Assembly (NCBI RefSeq): GCF_001571145.1
Contig: NZ_BCTF01000018.1
Location: 1 to 64,000 of the forward strand
Direction of reading: 5' to 3'
Length of the DNA: 64,000 bases
DNA from: Hydrogenophaga flava NBRC 102514
GTDB taxonomy: Bacteria; Pseudomonadota; Gammaproteobacteria; Burkholderiales; Burkholderiaceae_C
Shown here piece by piece: positions 19,572 through 30,406 of the stretch (positions are counted from its first letter, which is position 1; each line of letters opens with the position of its first letter). The notes beneath the pieces were generated by a model, which worked only from the letters and a program-made list of their open reading frames with translations, did no database searches and had not been told where the DNA came from. Made by a program: the position numbers and the translations under genes.

Positions 19572-20837
19572 ATGCACCCCAAAGCCCTTCTGGACGAAAG
19601 CGCCAGCCTGATCGAAAAAGTCTTCAAGTTCGACCACCCGGCCGACGCCATCGTCGCGCGCCATTTTCGCGAGAACAAGTCGCTCGGCCCGCGCGAGAGG
19701 GCGACGCTGTCGGACACCGTGTTCGCCGTGCTGCGCGAACGTCTGAAGTTCGAGTGGCTGGCCCGTTCCGGCAGCGGGTCCAAATGGCGGCGACTGGCCA
19801 TTCTGGGGTTTCCCGGAGAGCGCGACTATCTCAAGAGTGCGCTGACAGATGCGGAGAAGGACTGGTGGGACGCTTGCGGGAAGGTGGGCGACGCGCAGTT
19901 GCTGGCGCCGCACCGGCACAACCTGCCCGAGTGGCTGGCCCAAGCGCTGCGCGGGCAGGTGGGCGACGAGTTCGATGCACTGGCCGCCAGCCTGCTGCGC
20001 CCGGCACCGCTGGACCTGCGGGTCAACGCCCTCAAACAGAAGCGCGACGCCGCATTGGCCGCCGTGCGCAGCGCCGGATGGCCTGCCGAGCCGACACCGT
20101 ACTCACCCTTGGGTATTCGGCTGGAGGGCAAGCCCAATCTGGCCCGGTTGCCCATGTTCACCACGGGTGAGGTCGAGGTGCAGGACGAAGGCTCGCAGCT
20201 TCTGGCCCTCTTGCTCGGGGCCAAGCGTGGAGAGATGGTGGCCGATTTCTGCGCTGGCGCGGGAGGCAAGACGCTGGCGATCGGTGCGTCCATGAAAAAC
20301 ACGGGCCGCCTCTATGCCTTCGATGCCTCGGCCCACCGTCTCGATGCCATCAAACCTCGGCTGGCGCGCAGCGGGCTGTCGAATGTGCACCCGGTGGCGA
20401 TTGCCCACGAACGCGATGAGCGCATCAAGCGGCTGGCCGGGAAGATGGACCGTGTGCTGGTCGACGCGCCGTGTTCCGGACTGGGCACACTGCGCCGCAG
20501 CCCGGACCTGAAATGGCGCCAGACGCCCGAGACCGTCGCGGCGCAGGCTGAGCTGCAGCAGCGCATTCTGGCCAGCGCGGCCCGTCTGCTCAAACCCGGT
20601 GGGCGGCTGGTCTACGCGACCTGCAGCCTGCTGCCCCAGGAGAACGAGGCCGTGGCGAAAGCTTTCGGGGGAGGGCACCCCGAATTCGAGCCTCTTCAAA
20701 TGACCGATCTGCTTGCCGCGGCGCAGGTCGGAGAGGCTGCCTCCCTGTGCGGTCCGGACGGGCAACACATGAGGCTGTGGCCTCACCGACACGGCACGGA
20801 CGGCTTCTTTGCCGCGGCATGGCAGAAAAAAGGCTGA
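19572..20837 (+). CDS. RsmB/NOP2-type RNA (cytosine-5) methyltransferase
   Basis: A 421-residue SAM-dependent methyltransferase. The SAM site is 'VADFCAGAGGKTLAIG'. The two catalytic cysteines of this class are C301 in 'DAPCSGLGTLRR' and C351 in 'YATCSLLPQENE'. The N-terminal ~150 residues are RsmB-like but lack a clear NusB domain, so it is shorter than E. coli RsmB (429, similar length overall). The substrate is probably 16S rRNA; the exact site cannot be assigned. The ATG at 19572 is preferred. Confidence 0.88.
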   Translation: MHPKALLDESASLIEKVFKFDHPADAIVARHFRENKSLGPRERATLSDTVFAVLRERLKFEWLARSGSGSKWRRLAILGFPGERDYLKSALTDAEKDWWDACGKVGDAQLLAPHRHNLPEWLAQALRGQVGDEFDALAASLLRPAPLDLRVNALKQKRDAALAAVRSAGWPAEPTPYSPLGIRLEGKPNLARLPMFTTGEVEVQDEGSQLLALLLGAKRGEMVADFCAGAGGKTLAIGASMKNTGRLYAFDASAHRLDAIKPRLARSGLSNVHPVAIAHERDERIKRLAGKMDRVLVDAPCSGLGTLRRSPDLKWRQTPETVAAQAELQQRILASAARLLKPGGRLVYATCSLLPQENEAVAKAFGGGHPEFEPLQMTDLLAAAQVGEAASLCGPDGQHMRLWPHRHGTDGFFAAAWQKKG

Positions 20838-20974
20838 CACGATTCGGATTGATTTCACATTGTGGTGCGCAACTTGGGGAATTTCACCCCCGCCGGTAAA
20901 ATTGCAGGCTTTCCCGCCAGGCGCCCGCAGCGGGAACTTCATGTTGTTACGCCGGGCGCGCACATAGGAAATCA

Positions 20975-22201
20975 ATGTTTTCTTCCGATTACGGCCTCCT
21001 GTCCTATCTCTGGGACGGGCTGATCCAGTTTCTGGCCGATGGCCTCACCCAGGCCACCTGGTGGCAAGCCATCATCGCGGCGCTGGTGATGACGCACATC
21101 ACCATCGCCAGCGTCACGATCTACCTGCACCGCCACTCGGCGCACCGTTCGCTGGACCTGCACCCGATCGCCTCCCACTTCTTCCGCTTCTGGCTGTGGA
21201 TGACGACCGGCATGGTCACCAAGGAGTGGACCGCCATCCACCGCAAGCACCACGCGAAGTGTGAGCACGAGGGCGATCCGCACAGCCCCGTCGTGTTCGG
21301 CATCAAGAAGGTGTTTTTCGAAGGCAGCGAGCTGTACCGCGCCGAGGCCAAGAACCAGGAGACCCTGGCCCGATACGGCCACAACACCCCTGACGACTGG
21401 ATCGAGCGAAATGTCTACACAGGTCGTTCGCGGCTGGGCGTGAGCCTCATGCTGATCATCAACGTGGCACTGTTCGGTGCCCTGGGGCTGACGGTCTGGG
21501 CGATCCAGATGGCGTGGATCCCCATCACCGCCGCCGGCATCATCAACGGTATCGGTCACTGGTGGGGCTACCGCAACTTCGAGGCAGCGGATGCCAGCAC
21601 CAACGTGTCGCCCTGGGGCATCATTATTGGCGGCGAAGAGCTGCACAACAACCACCACACCTACCCGACGTCTGCGAAGCTTTCGGTCAAGCCCTACGAG
21701 TTCGATATCGGCTGGATGTACATCACCATCCTGAAGACCTTCGGGTTGGCCTCGGTGAAGAAGCTGCCACCCAAGATGGCCTTCGGTGCTGTCAAGCCGG
21801 TGGCAGATGAAAAGACCCTGGAAGCGATCATCGCCAACCGCTACGAGGTCATGGCCGGCTATGCCCGTGAACTGCGTGTGGCCTGCCAGCGTGAGGTCGA
21901 GGCGCTCAAGGGCCGCAGCGGTGATGTTTCCGCGCTGGAGGCGGCCCGCCGCTGGCTGCACCGGGATGAAGACAAGGTGCCGGCGGCAGTGAAGCCCCAA
22001 CTGGCGCAGGCCCGTGCTGAGCACCCGGTGCTGGACAAGATGGTCACCATGCGGGAGGAGCTGCGTTCGCTCTGGACCGGTACGAACGCCACGCGTGAAC
22101 AACTCGCGGCCGACCTGCAGGCCTGGTGCCGCCGCGCCGAAGAGAGCGGTATTGCCGCCTTGCGCGATTTTTCGATCCAGCTGCGCTCCGCGCGCGCCTG
22201 A
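20975..22201 (+). CDS. Membrane fatty-acid (acyl-lipid/acyl-CoA) desaturase
   Basis: A 408-residue inner-membrane di-iron enzyme that puts a cis double bond (usually delta-9) into fatty acyl chains. The three histidine boxes are HRHSAH (52-57), HRKHH (89-93) and HNNHH (about 224-228). Residues ~280-408 form a charged, helical C-terminal extension ('LEAIIANRYEVMAGYARELR') outside the catalytic domain; similar tails occur in Pseudomonas DesA-type enzymes. AGGAAA precedes the start. A strong terminator follows. Confidence 0.9.
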   Translation: MFSSDYGLLSYLWDGLIQFLADGLTQATWWQAIIAALVMTHITIASVTIYLHRHSAHRSLDLHPIASHFFRFWLWMTTGMVTKEWTAIHRKHHAKCEHEGDPHSPVVFGIKKVFFEGSELYRAEAKNQETLARYGHNTPDDWIERNVYTGRSRLGVSLMLIINVALFGALGLTVWAIQMAWIPITAAGIINGIGHWWGYRNFEAADASTNVSPWGIIIGGEELHNNHHTYPTSAKLSVKPYEFDIGWMYITILKTFGLASVKKLPPKMAFGAVKPVADEKTLEAIIANRYEVMAGYARELRVACQREVEALKGRSGDVSALEAARRWLHRDEDKVPAAVKPQLAQARAEHPVLDKMVTMREELRSLWTGTNATREQLAADLQAWCRRAEESGIAALRDFSIQLRSARA

Positions 22202-22240
22202 CGGAATCGAGCACTCCCCGCGCCACGACGGTGGTGCGGG

Positions 22241-22281
22241 CAACAAAAAAAGCCGCTGTGAAAACAGCGGCTTTTTTGTTG
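22241..22281. terminator. Bidirectional terminator between desaturase and rpmG
   Basis: A near-perfect 16-18-bp stem: A-run then AGCCGCTGT (22251-22259) pairs with ACAGCGGCT (22264-22272) then a T-run. Serves the plus-strand desaturase and, as a mirror image, the minus-strand rpmB-rpmG operon. Confidence 0.92.
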
Positions 22282-22306
22282 GGTCGAACCCGGAATCAGG
22301 ACTGAA

Positions 22307-22477
22307 TCACTTCAGCTTGATTTCCTTGTAGTCGACGTGCTTGCGAGCCTTGGGATCAAATTTCTTGATCAGCATCTTCTCGGGCGTGGTTTTCTTGTTC
22401 TTGGTGGTGGTGTAGAAGTGGCCGGTTCCAGCGGTGGATTCCAGCTTGATCTTCTCGCGTGCGCCTTTGGTTGCCAT
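22307..22477 (-). CDS. rpmG: 50S ribosomal protein L33
   Basis: A 56-residue protein, '[19 protein letters not shown]' at the start and '[11 protein letters not shown]' at the end, matching bacterial L33 throughout. It is the zinc-free type, lacking the CxxC pairs, as is usual in Betaproteobacteria. It follows rpmB by 11 bases, the usual rpmB-rpmG order. Confidence 0.96.
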   Translation of the reverse strand: MATKGAREKIKLESTAGTGHFYTTTKNKKTTPEKMLIKKFDPKARKHVDYKEIKLK

Positions 22478-22488
22478 GTCGTGACTCC

Positions 22489-22722
22489 TTAAGCCTGACC
22501 ACGTGCGCGCAGGTCAGCGAGCACAGCGTCGATACCGTTCTTGTCGATCAGGCGCAGGGCAGCGCCCGACACGCGCAGACGAACCCAGCGGTTCTCGCTC
22601 TCGACCCAGAAACGGCGGTATTGCAGGTTCGGCAGGAACCGGCGCTTGGTTTTGTTGTTGGCGTGGGAAACGTTGTTCCCGACCATGGGCTTCTTGCCCG
22701 TGACGTCGCAGACGCGTGCCAT
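22489..22722 (-). CDS. rpmB: 50S ribosomal protein L28
   Basis: A 77-residue protein starting '[20 protein letters not shown]', the L28 signature, with '[18 protein letters not shown]'. First gene of the rpmB-rpmG operon. Only one Cys of the possible zinc ligands is present near the N terminus, so it is the zinc-free form. The promoter at 22894-22923 gives a leader of roughly 160 bases. Confidence 0.97.
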   Translation of the reverse strand: MARVCDVTGKKPMVGNNVSHANNKTKRRFLPNLQYRRFWVESENRWVRLRVSGAALRLIDKNGIDAVLADLRARGQA

Positions 22723-22893
22723 GAGGACACTCCGATACTTATAAACAGCTGCCGCAGCGGGCCGACCGATCTGATGGTGTCAGAAACAGACGACTGGCGG
22801 TTGAGCCTCACCTCGCCAGGAAAGGGTGGCGGTAACCCGGGGAATTGCCTCAAACCAAGTCAAACAGGCTCGGTCCACTCAGCAAAGCCGCGC

Positions 22894-22923
22894 ATTATAG
22901 CCCGGCCGCTGCATCGCAGTCGA
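22894..22923 (-). promoter_or_regulatory. Sigma-70 promoter of rpmB-rpmG
   Basis: On the minus strand a perfect -10 TATAAT (22899-22894) is preceded, with an 18-base gap, by TCGACT (22923-22918), 4 of 6 with TTGACA. It is the only perfect TATAAT I noticed in intergenic DNA here. Confidence 0.75.
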
Positions 22924-22960
22924 CCGCCAGTCGGGTTGCGGGTGGCTGCAGCCTGGTGCT

Positions 22961-23983
<1,023 letters not shown>

Positions 23984-24059
23984 TCACAACGCAGCGCTGA
24001 GGATTGATCGGCATTGTATGAAACGCGCTTTGGGCGCATTCAACACAAAGGTTTTAGAC

Positions 24060-24734
24060 ATGGCCATCCTGTCCAATCTGGATCTGATCCGTCGGGTTCC
24101 TCTGTTCTCGACGCTCACGCAGGCCCAGGCCGAATCCGTCGCCGAAGCCGTGGTCAAGCGGCGCTACAAGCGCGGAGAGGTGATCGTCGAACAGGGCAAG
24201 AAGTCGAATTTCCTTGCCATCGTGCTCACGGGGCGCGCTCGGGTGGTCACCACCGATTCGAGGGGCCGGGAAGTGATCCTGGCGACCATGAACCCCGGGG
24301 ACTATGTGGGCGAGATGAGCCTGATCGACAACCAGCCTCATTCGGCCACGGTGCGCGCCGAGGTGCAGACCGATGTGCTGATCCTGGGGCGGGTGGAGTT
24401 CGCACGCTGCCTGCCTGAGAACACGTCGATGGCCTATGCGGTCATGAAGGGCTTGGTGCTCAGGCTTCGGCACGCCGACCGCAAGATCGAATCCCTGGCT
24501 CTGATGGATGTGTACGGGCGCGTGGCCCGGGCGCTGCTCGAGTTTGCGGCACCGGACAAGGATGGTCGTCTGGTGATCCGCGAGCGGGTCTCGCGCCAGG
24601 ATGTGGCCAAGATGATCGGTGCATCGCGTGAAATGGTCAGCCGGGTGATGAAGGATCTGGAGGACCGGGGCTTCATCGAGGTGGGTGAGGATGGCAGCAC
24701 CATCATCAAGGACCGCCTGACTTCCCTGGGCTGA
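24060..24734 (+). CDS. Crp/Fnr-family regulator in the lrp position
   Basis: A 224-residue regulator. Residues about 10-130 form a cyclic-nucleotide-binding fold ('EQGKKSNFLAIVLTGRARV', 'VGEMSLIDNQPHSATVRA'). The C-terminal helix-turn-helix is 'QDVAKMIGASREMVSRVMK' near 185-203. There is one Cys only, so no FNR iron-sulfur cluster is expected. The ATG at 24060 is preferred; an in-frame ATG at 24018 is possible. It sits between trxB and ftsK, the place held by lrp in E. coli. Ligand and targets are unknown. Confidence 0.88.
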   Translation: MAILSNLDLIRRVPLFSTLTQAQAESVAEAVVKRRYKRGEVIVEQGKKSNFLAIVLTGRARVVTTDSRGREVILATMNPGDYVGEMSLIDNQPHSATVRAEVQTDVLILGRVEFARCLPENTSMAYAVMKGLVLRLRHADRKIESLALMDVYGRVARALLEFAAPDKDGRLVIRERVSRQDVAKMIGASREMVSRVMKDLEDRGFIEVGEDGSTIIKDRLTSLG

Positions 24735-24847
24735 TCCTTCACCCCCATTCGTTTCGTCGACTCACGACTGGTCACATTGCCGGTCTGCGGCTATGCAGAC
24801 CAGGCAACCCTGTGCGGTAAGCTCGTTGCCGCAATCTGTCGAGGTTT

Positions 24848-27202
24848 ATGACGTATTCCATCAACACGCTCAATGCCGACCGGGCGAATCCGCCTGCAAG
24901 TGGTGTCTCCCGGTTCGCCCATGAGCTGGCCCTGGTGCTGGGGGCCGCGCTGCTCGGGTTCTGGCTAATCGCCCTGATCAGCCACAGCCTGAGCGATCCT
25001 GCCTGGAGCACCACGGGCAAAGAGGGCGACGTCCACAACTGGGGCGGACAGCTGGGTGCCTGGCTGTCCGATGCCAGCTACTACCTGTTCGGCTTCTCTG
25101 TCTGGTGGCTGTTGCTCGCGGGATGGCGGGTCTGGCTGTCGGCTCTGGCCAGACGCTTGCGGGGGGTGGATGCGGAGCGGGCCGAATCGGTCGACACAGA
25201 CGAGCCCACTTTCTGGCGCAACCCCGCCGTTCAGCGCACGCTCTATGGACTCGCGCTGGTGGCGCTGATGGTCGGCAGTGCATTGCTGGAATGGAGCCGT
25301 CTGTACCGGTTCGAAACCCTGCTCCCAGGGCACGGCGGTGGGGTGCTGGGCCACCTGCTGGGCCCCTGGGGCGTGCGCTGGCTGGGGTTCACCGGCTCGG
25401 CGCTGGCCGCGCTGGCCCTGATCGTCGTGAGTGCGCCCAGGGTGTTCCGGTTTTCGTGGGGCCACTGGGCCGAGCGCCTGGGTGCCCAGTTCGACGAGTG
25501 GTTCCAGTCCCGGCGGGAAAAGCGCGAAGCCGTGGAGGATCAGCGCATCGGCGAGCAGGCGGCGCGCGAACGCGAGGTGGTGGTCCAGGTGGAGCGCGAC
25601 GTGATCGAGGAGCAGCATCCAACCCCGGTGGTGATCGAGCCGGCGCGGGTCGAAGTGCCAAAGAGCGAGCGCGTGGCCAAGGAGCGCCAGAAGCCTCTGT
25701 TCACCGAGATGCCCGACAGCAAGCTGCCGCAGGTGGACCTGCTGGACAGCGCGCCGTCCCATCAGCAGGGGGTGGATGCCCAGACGCTGGAGATGACCAG
25801 CCGCCTGATTGAAAAGAAGCTCAAGGACTTTGGCGTCGAAGTGCGGGTGGTGGCCGCGGCGCCGGGCCCAGTGATCACGCGCTACGAGATCGAGCCGGCC
25901 ACGGGCGTCAAGGGCTCGCAGATCGTCAACCTCAGCCGCGACCTGGCTCGGTCCCTCTCGCTGGTCTCGATCCGTGTGATCGAGACGATCCCCGGCAAGA
26001 ACCTGATGGCGCTGGAGCTGCCCAACGCCAAGCGCCAGACCATCAAGCTCAGCGAGATTCTGGGTTCGCAGGTCTACAACGACGCCAGGAGCCTGTTGAC
26101 CATGGGCCTGGGCAAGGACATCGCGGGCCTGCCGGTGGTGGCCGATCTGGCCAAGATGCCGCACTGCCTGGTGGCCGGCACCACCGGTTCGGGCAAGTCG
26201 GTGGGCATCAACGCCATGATCCTGTCGCTGCTCTACAAGGCCGACGCCAAGGACGTGCGCCTGCTGCTGATCGACCCCAAGATGCTGGAGCTGAGCGTCT
26301 ACGAGGGCATTCCTCACCTGTTGTGTCCGGTCGTGACCGACATGAAGCAGGCGGCCAATGGCCTGAACTGGTGCGTGGCCGAGATGGAGAAGCGCTACAA
26401 GCTCATGAGCAAGATGGGGGTGCGCAACCTGGCGGGCTTCAATGCCAAGATCGACGAGGCCAAGGCGCGTGGCGAACACATCGGCAACCCCTTCAGCCTC
26501 ACGCCCGAGCAGCCCGAACCGCTGGAGCGTCTGCCGCACATCGTGGTGGTGATCGACGAACTGGCCGACCTGATGATGGTGGTGGGCAAGAAGATCGAGG
26601 AACTGATCGCCCGCCTGGCCCAGAAGGCGCGCGCCGCTGGCATCCACCTGATCCTGGCGACGCAGCGCCCCAGCGTGGACGTGATCACCGGTCTGATCAA
26701 GGCCAACATCCCGACCCGCATTTCCTTCCAGGTGAGCAGCAAGATCGACAGCCGCACCATCCTTGACCAGATGGGGGCCGAGAGCCTGCTGGGCATGGGT
26801 GACATGCTCTACATGCCCTCGGGCACCGGTTTCCCGATCCGGGTGCACGGCGCCTTCGTCAGCGACGACGAGGTGCACCGCGTGGCCTCGTACCTCAAGG
26901 AGCAGTACGGCGAACCCAACTACATCGACGGCGTGCTGGAGTCTGCGGCGGGTGATGGCGAGGGCGGCGACATGTTTGGGGAAGGTGGCGGCGACGGCGG
27001 CGAGAAGGACCCGCTGTACGACCAGGCGGTGGCCATCGTGCTGCAGGACCGAAAAGCCAGCATTTCCTACGTGCAGCGCAAGCTCAAGATCGGCTACAAC
27101 CGCGCGGCCCGTCTGCTTGAAGACATGGAGAACGCCGGGCTGGTGAGTGCGCTCACTTCCAGCGGCCAGCGCGACATTTTGGTGGCGCCGCGCGGCGACT
27201 GA
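24848..27202 (+). CDS. ftsK: DNA translocase FtsK
   Basis: A 784-residue septal DNA pump that clears and orients chromosome ends during division. Four membrane segments lie in residues ~25-190, followed by a charged linker (220-310). The motor has Walker A '[14 protein letters not shown]' (about 443-456) and Walker B '[11 protein letters not shown]'. The C-terminal gamma DNA-reading domain ('[20 protein letters not shown]') follows an acidic, Gly-rich linker. It is shorter than E. coli FtsK because of the short linker. Upstream of lolA and rarA in the conserved order. Confidence 0.97.
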   Translation: MTYSINTLNADRANPPASGVSRFAHELALVLGAALLGFWLIALISHSLSDPAWSTTGKEGDVHNWGGQLGAWLSDASYYLFGFSVWWLLLAGWRVWLSALARRLRGVDAERAESVDTDEPTFWRNPAVQRTLYGLALVALMVGSALLEWSRLYRFETLLPGHGGGVLGHLLGPWGVRWLGFTGSALAALALIVVSAPRVFRFSWGHWAERLGAQFDEWFQSRREKREAVEDQRIGEQAAREREVVVQVERDVIEEQHPTPVVIEPARVEVPKSERVAKERQKPLFTEMPDSKLPQVDLLDSAPSHQQGVDAQTLEMTSRLIEKKLKDFGVEVRVVAAAPGPVITRYEIEPATGVKGSQIVNLSRDLARSLSLVSIRVIETIPGKNLMALELPNAKRQTIKLSEILGSQVYNDARSLLTMGLGKDIAGLPVVADLAKMPHCLVAGTTGSGKSVGINAMILSLLYKADAKDVRLLLIDPKMLELSVYEGIPHLLCPVVTDMKQAANGLNWCVAEMEKRYKLMSKMGVRNLAGFNAKIDEAKARGEHIGNPFSLTPEQPEPLERLPHIVVVIDELADLMMVVGKKIEELIARLAQKARAAGIHLILATQRPSVDVITGLIKANIPTRISFQVSSKIDSRTILDQMGAESLLGMGDMLYMPSGTGFPIRVHGAFVSDDEVHRVASYLKEQYGEPNYIDGVLESAAGDGEGGDMFGEGGGDGGEKDPLYDQAVAIVLQDRKASISYVQRKLKIGYNRAARLLEDMENAGLVSALTSSGQRDILVAPRGD

Positions 27203-27247
27203 TGCTCGCTCGGAAACCTTTGCGGGGCCTGCGGCTCCCATACGCTC

Positions 27248-27886
27248 ATGAACCACAGAACCTTTTTTGCCATCGCACTGTCCCTGGCGGCTTCGTTGGC
27301 CCATGCCGACGGACTGCAGGATCTCGAAACCTTTCTGCGCGAGGTCAAGAGTGCGCAGGCCAACTTCACCCAGGTCGTGACCTCGCCCAAACGCGAGGGC
27401 GAAGCCACGGCACGCAGCAAGACGTCCAGCGGCCGGTTCGAATTCCAGCGCCCGGGGCGCTTCCGCTTCGAGTACACCAAACCGTTCGAGCAGACCATCG
27501 TGGCCGATGGCCAGACACTGTGGCTGTACGACGTTGACCTCAACCAGGTCACGGCGCGCAAGCAGCAGGATGTGCTGGGCAGCACGCCCGCCGCGCTGAT
27601 CGCCTCGGGCACCGACCTCAAGGGCCTGTCCGAGGCGTTCGATCTCAAGGCCGGAGCGGCCCGAGATGGCATGGAATGGGTCGACGCCCAGCCCAAGGCG
27701 AAGGACGGGCAGCTGCAGAGTGTGAAGGTCGGATTCCGGCAGGGGCAGCTGGCGGTGCTGGAGATCGTCGACGGGCTCGGCCAGCGTTCTGTGCTGAGCT
27801 TTGCGCAATGGCAAGGCAATGTGGCGGTCAAACCCGAGCGCTTCCGCTTCCAGCCTCCGGCCGGCGCCGACGTCATCCGCCCCTGA
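27248..27886 (+). CDS. lolA: Outer-membrane lipoprotein carrier LolA
   Basis: A 212-residue periplasmic chaperone that ferries lipoproteins from LolCDE to LolB. A signal peptide (1-20, cleaved after 'SLAHA') precedes the half-barrel fold. 'QANFTQVVTSPKREGE' and 'GRFEFQRPGRFRFEYTKPFE' are the family core. It is 45 bases after ftsK and just before rarA, so it is an operon member. Confidence 0.95.
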   Translation: MNHRTFFAIALSLAASLAHADGLQDLETFLREVKSAQANFTQVVTSPKREGEATARSKTSSGRFEFQRPGRFRFEYTKPFEQTIVADGQTLWLYDVDLNQVTARKQQDVLGSTPAALIASGTDLKGLSEAFDLKAGAARDGMEWVDAQPKAKDGQLQSVKVGFRQGQLAVLEIVDGLGQRSVLSFAQWQGNVAVKPERFRFQPPAGADVIRP

Positions 27887-27896
27887 GCTGAATCGC

Positions 27897-29189
27897 GTGG
27901 TCACTGCTGCCGCCCACCAACCGCTGGCCGAGCGCCTGCGCCCACGCACGTTGGGCGAGGTGATTGGCCAGCAGCACCTGCTGGGTGAGGGCATGGCGCT
28001 GCGCCTGGCCTTCGAGTCCGGTCAGCCGCACAGCTGCATCCTCTGGGGGCCGCCAGGGGTTGGCAAGACCACCATCGCGCGGCTCATGGCCGATGCCTTC
28101 GACGCCCAGTTCATCACCATCAGCGCGGTGCTGGGCGGCGTGAAGGACATCCGAGAGGCGGTGGAGCGTGCCGAGGCGGTCCGCGACGGCCTGCATGCCC
28201 AGCGCACTATCGTCTTCGTCGACGAGGTGCACCGTTTCAACAAGAGCCAGCAGGATGCCTTCCTGCCGCATGTCGAGAGTGGCCTGTTCACCTTCATCGG
28301 TGCCACCACCGAGAACCCTTCGTTCGAGGTCAATTCGGCCTTGCTCTCTCGTGCTGCGGTCTACGTGCTGCAACCGCTGGGTGAGGACGACCTGCGCCAA
28401 CTGGTGGCACGTGCGCAGGGCATCGGTGTCATGCCGGCCATCGAGAAGGCGGCTGAAGACCGTCTCATCTCCTACGCCGACGGCGATGCGCGGCGCCTTC
28501 TCAACACGCTGGAAACCCTTGCGGTCGCCGCCCAGCGTGAAAAGCTGGAGCAGGTGACGGACGTGTGGCTGCTGCGCGTGCTGGGCGAGCGCATGCGCCG
28601 CTACGACAAGGGTGGTGAGCAGTTCTACGACACGATCAGCGCGCTGCACAAAAGCGTGCGCGGCTCTGATCCTGACGCGGCGCTGTACTGGTTCGTGCGC
28701 ATGCTCGATGGTGGTGCAGACCCGCGCTACATGGCGCGACGATTGATCCGCATGGCGGCCGAGGACATCGGTCTGGCCGACCCGCGCGCCCTGCGCCTGG
28801 CGCTGGACGCGGCCGAGGTTTACGAGCGCCTGGGATCGCCAGAGGGCGAACTGGCGCTGGCCGAATGCGTGGTCTATCTGGCGGTGGCGCCCAAGTCCAA
28901 CGCGGTCTACAAGGCCTTCAACGAGGCCAAGGCCTTTGTCAAGAAAGACGGCAGCCGCCCCGTGCCCATGCACCTGCGCAATGCGCCCACGAAGCTGATG
29001 AAGGAGCTCGACTACGGCAAGGGTTACCGCTATGCGCATGACGAGGTGGGTGGTTTTGCGGCCGGCGAGACCTATCTGCCCGACGGTATGGCGGGCATGC
29101 AGTTCTACCGGCCGGTCGACCGGGGGCTGGAAATCCGCATCGGCGATAAGTTGCGGGAGCTCAAGCGGCTCAACGATCAAAAAGACTAA
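27897..29189 (+). CDS. rarA: Replication-associated recombination protein RarA (MgsA)
   Basis: A 430-residue AAA+ ATPase acting at stalled replication forks. Walker A is 'GPPGVGKTTIARLM' and Walker B 'TIVFVDEVHRFNKSQQDAF'. Sensor-1 is in 'FIGATTENPSFEVNS'. The C-terminal tetramerisation and clamp domain ends in 'MQFYRPVDRGLEIRIGDKL'. The start is set at GTG 27897, ten bases after the lolA stop. Last gene of the ftsK-lolA-rarA set. Confidence 0.93.
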   Translation: MVTAAAHQPLAERLRPRTLGEVIGQQHLLGEGMALRLAFESGQPHSCILWGPPGVGKTTIARLMADAFDAQFITISAVLGGVKDIREAVERAEAVRDGLHAQRTIVFVDEVHRFNKSQQDAFLPHVESGLFTFIGATTENPSFEVNSALLSRAAVYVLQPLGEDDLRQLVARAQGIGVMPAIEKAAEDRLISYADGDARRLLNTLETLAVAAQREKLEQVTDVWLLRVLGERMRRYDKGGEQFYDTISALHKSVRGSDPDAALYWFVRMLDGGADPRYMARRLIRMAAEDIGLADPRALRLALDAAEVYERLGSPEGELALAECVVYLAVAPKSNAVYKAFNEAKAFVKKDGSRPVPMHLRNAPTKLMKELDYGKGYRYAHDEVGGFAAGETYLPDGMAGMQFYRPVDRGLEIRIGDKLRELKRLNDQKD

Positions 29190-29200
29190 TGACGGGCCTG

Positions 29201-29219
29201 ATGCGCTGATGCAGCGCAT
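29201..29219. repeat. Small perfect inverted repeat after rarA
   Basis: ATGCGCTG / CAGCGCAT with a 3-base loop, 11 bases past the rarA stop. Could be a weak transcript end or an operator. No T-run. Confidence 0.4.
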
Positions 29220-29294
29220 TCCAAACGCCAAAACCGAGGGAAAACCCGCGCGGAATCAGGGCTCGCCCGCATCGGGGCTGTGGTGACCCTTGGC

Positions 29295-29300
29295 TACAAT
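29295..29300 (+). promoter_or_regulatory. Possible -10 box before the liv operon
   Basis: TACAAT (5 of 6 with TATAAT) directly before the terminator-like hairpin. No convincing -35 is seen 17 bases upstream, so the call is weak. The start of livH is 161 bases further on. Confidence 0.3.
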
Positions 29301-29308
29301 CCGCCTCC

Positions 29309-29356
29309 AACCCGCCGTCTGCCCTGTTTCAAGGTCTGGCCTGGCGGGTTTTTTGC
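29309..29356 (+). terminator. Terminator-like hairpin between rarA and livH
   Basis: Stem AACCCGCC / GGCGGGTT (29309-29316 with 29343-29350), 26-base loop, then a six-T run. It would end ftsK-lolA-rarA. Because the possible liv -10 is upstream of it, it might also attenuate the liv transcript. Confidence 0.65.
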
Positions 29357-29460
29357 TAAGTTGAAGCGGGTCTGAACACGGGACCCCGCGCTGCACAACG
29401 GCGCGGGATCGGATTTCCCGGTCTGGTGTCCCGGCCTGTCAAAAACACGGAGAAAACTTC

Positions 29461-30390
29461 ATGGACGTCTTGCTGCAGCAGATCATCAACGGTCTGGTCC
29501 TGGGCAGTATGTATGCGCTGGTGGCGCTGGGGTACACGATGGTGTACGGCATCATCGGCCTGATCAACTTCGCACACGGTGATGTGCTCATGGTCGGCGC
29601 CCTGACCAGCTGGACCATCATCGGCTGGATGAGCAATGCTTCGCCCGATCTGCCCGGCTGGCTGGTGCTGTTGCTGGCCACGCTGATCGCCATGGTGGTC
29701 TGCGGTGCGCTGAACTACACGATCGAAAAGCTGGCCTACCGGCCGCTGCGCAACTCGCCACGGCTGGCGCCGCTGATCACCGCGATCGGCATGTCGCTGC
29801 TGTTGCAGACCTTCGCGATGATCATCTGGGAACCCAACCCCAAGTCCTACCCGTCGATGCTCTCGCGCGAGCCGATCGAATTTGCGGGTGCCGTGATCTC
29901 GGTGACCCAGATCACCATCCTGGCGGTGACGGCCATCACCCTCGCTTTCCTGATGTGGCTGGTGAACAAGACCAACCTGGGCCGGGCCATGCGCGCCACC
30001 GCCGAAAACCCGCGGGTCGCCGCGCTGATGGGCATCAAGCCCGACGTGGTGATCTCCGCCACCTTCATCATCGGCGCCATGCTCGCTGCCATCGCCGGCA
30101 TCATGTGGGCTTCCAACTACGGCACGGTGCAGCACGCGATGGGCTTCATGCCTGGCCTGAAGGCATTCGTGGCCGCGGTCATGGGCGGCATCGGGAACCT
30201 CGCTGGTGCTGTGGTCGGCGGTGTGGCGCTCGGCCTGATCGAGTCGCTGGGCGCCGGTTACCTGGGTCAGCTCACCGGCGGTGTGCTGGGCAGCCAGTAC
30301 GTCGACATCTTCGCCTTCATCGTGCTGGCCCTTGTGCTCACGCTGCGCCCCTCGGGTCTGCTGGGTGAACGTGTGGCCGACCGCGCCTGA
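29461..30390 (+). CDS. livH: Branched-chain amino-acid ABC transporter permease LivH
   Basis: A 309-residue inner-membrane permease of a Leu/Ile/Val importer. About eight membrane segments; 'LGYTMVYGIIGLINFAHGD' near residue 22 is the LivH signature and 'ATAENPRVAALMGIKPDVV' the coupling-helix region. First of four co-linear genes, livH-livM-livG-livF. GGAGAAA precedes the start. No periplasmic binding protein gene is adjacent. Confidence 0.95.
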   Translation: MDVLLQQIINGLVLGSMYALVALGYTMVYGIIGLINFAHGDVLMVGALTSWTIIGWMSNASPDLPGWLVLLLATLIAMVVCGALNYTIEKLAYRPLRNSPRLAPLITAIGMSLLLQTFAMIIWEPNPKSYPSMLSREPIEFAGAVISVTQITILAVTAITLAFLMWLVNKTNLGRAMRATAENPRVAALMGIKPDVVISATFIIGAMLAAIAGIMWASNYGTVQHAMGFMPGLKAFVAAVMGGIGNLAGAVVGGVALGLIESLGAGYLGQLTGGVLGSQYVDIFAFIVLALVLTLRPSGLLGERVADRA

Positions 30391-30406
30391 CACCGGGAGA
30401 ACCATC

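Noticed and set aside
24965-27994. A minus-strand open frame of about 1000 residues opposite ftsK and lolA
   Set aside because: Same reason: a shadow of well-supported genes on the plus strand, with His/Gln/Arg-rich composition and no domain.
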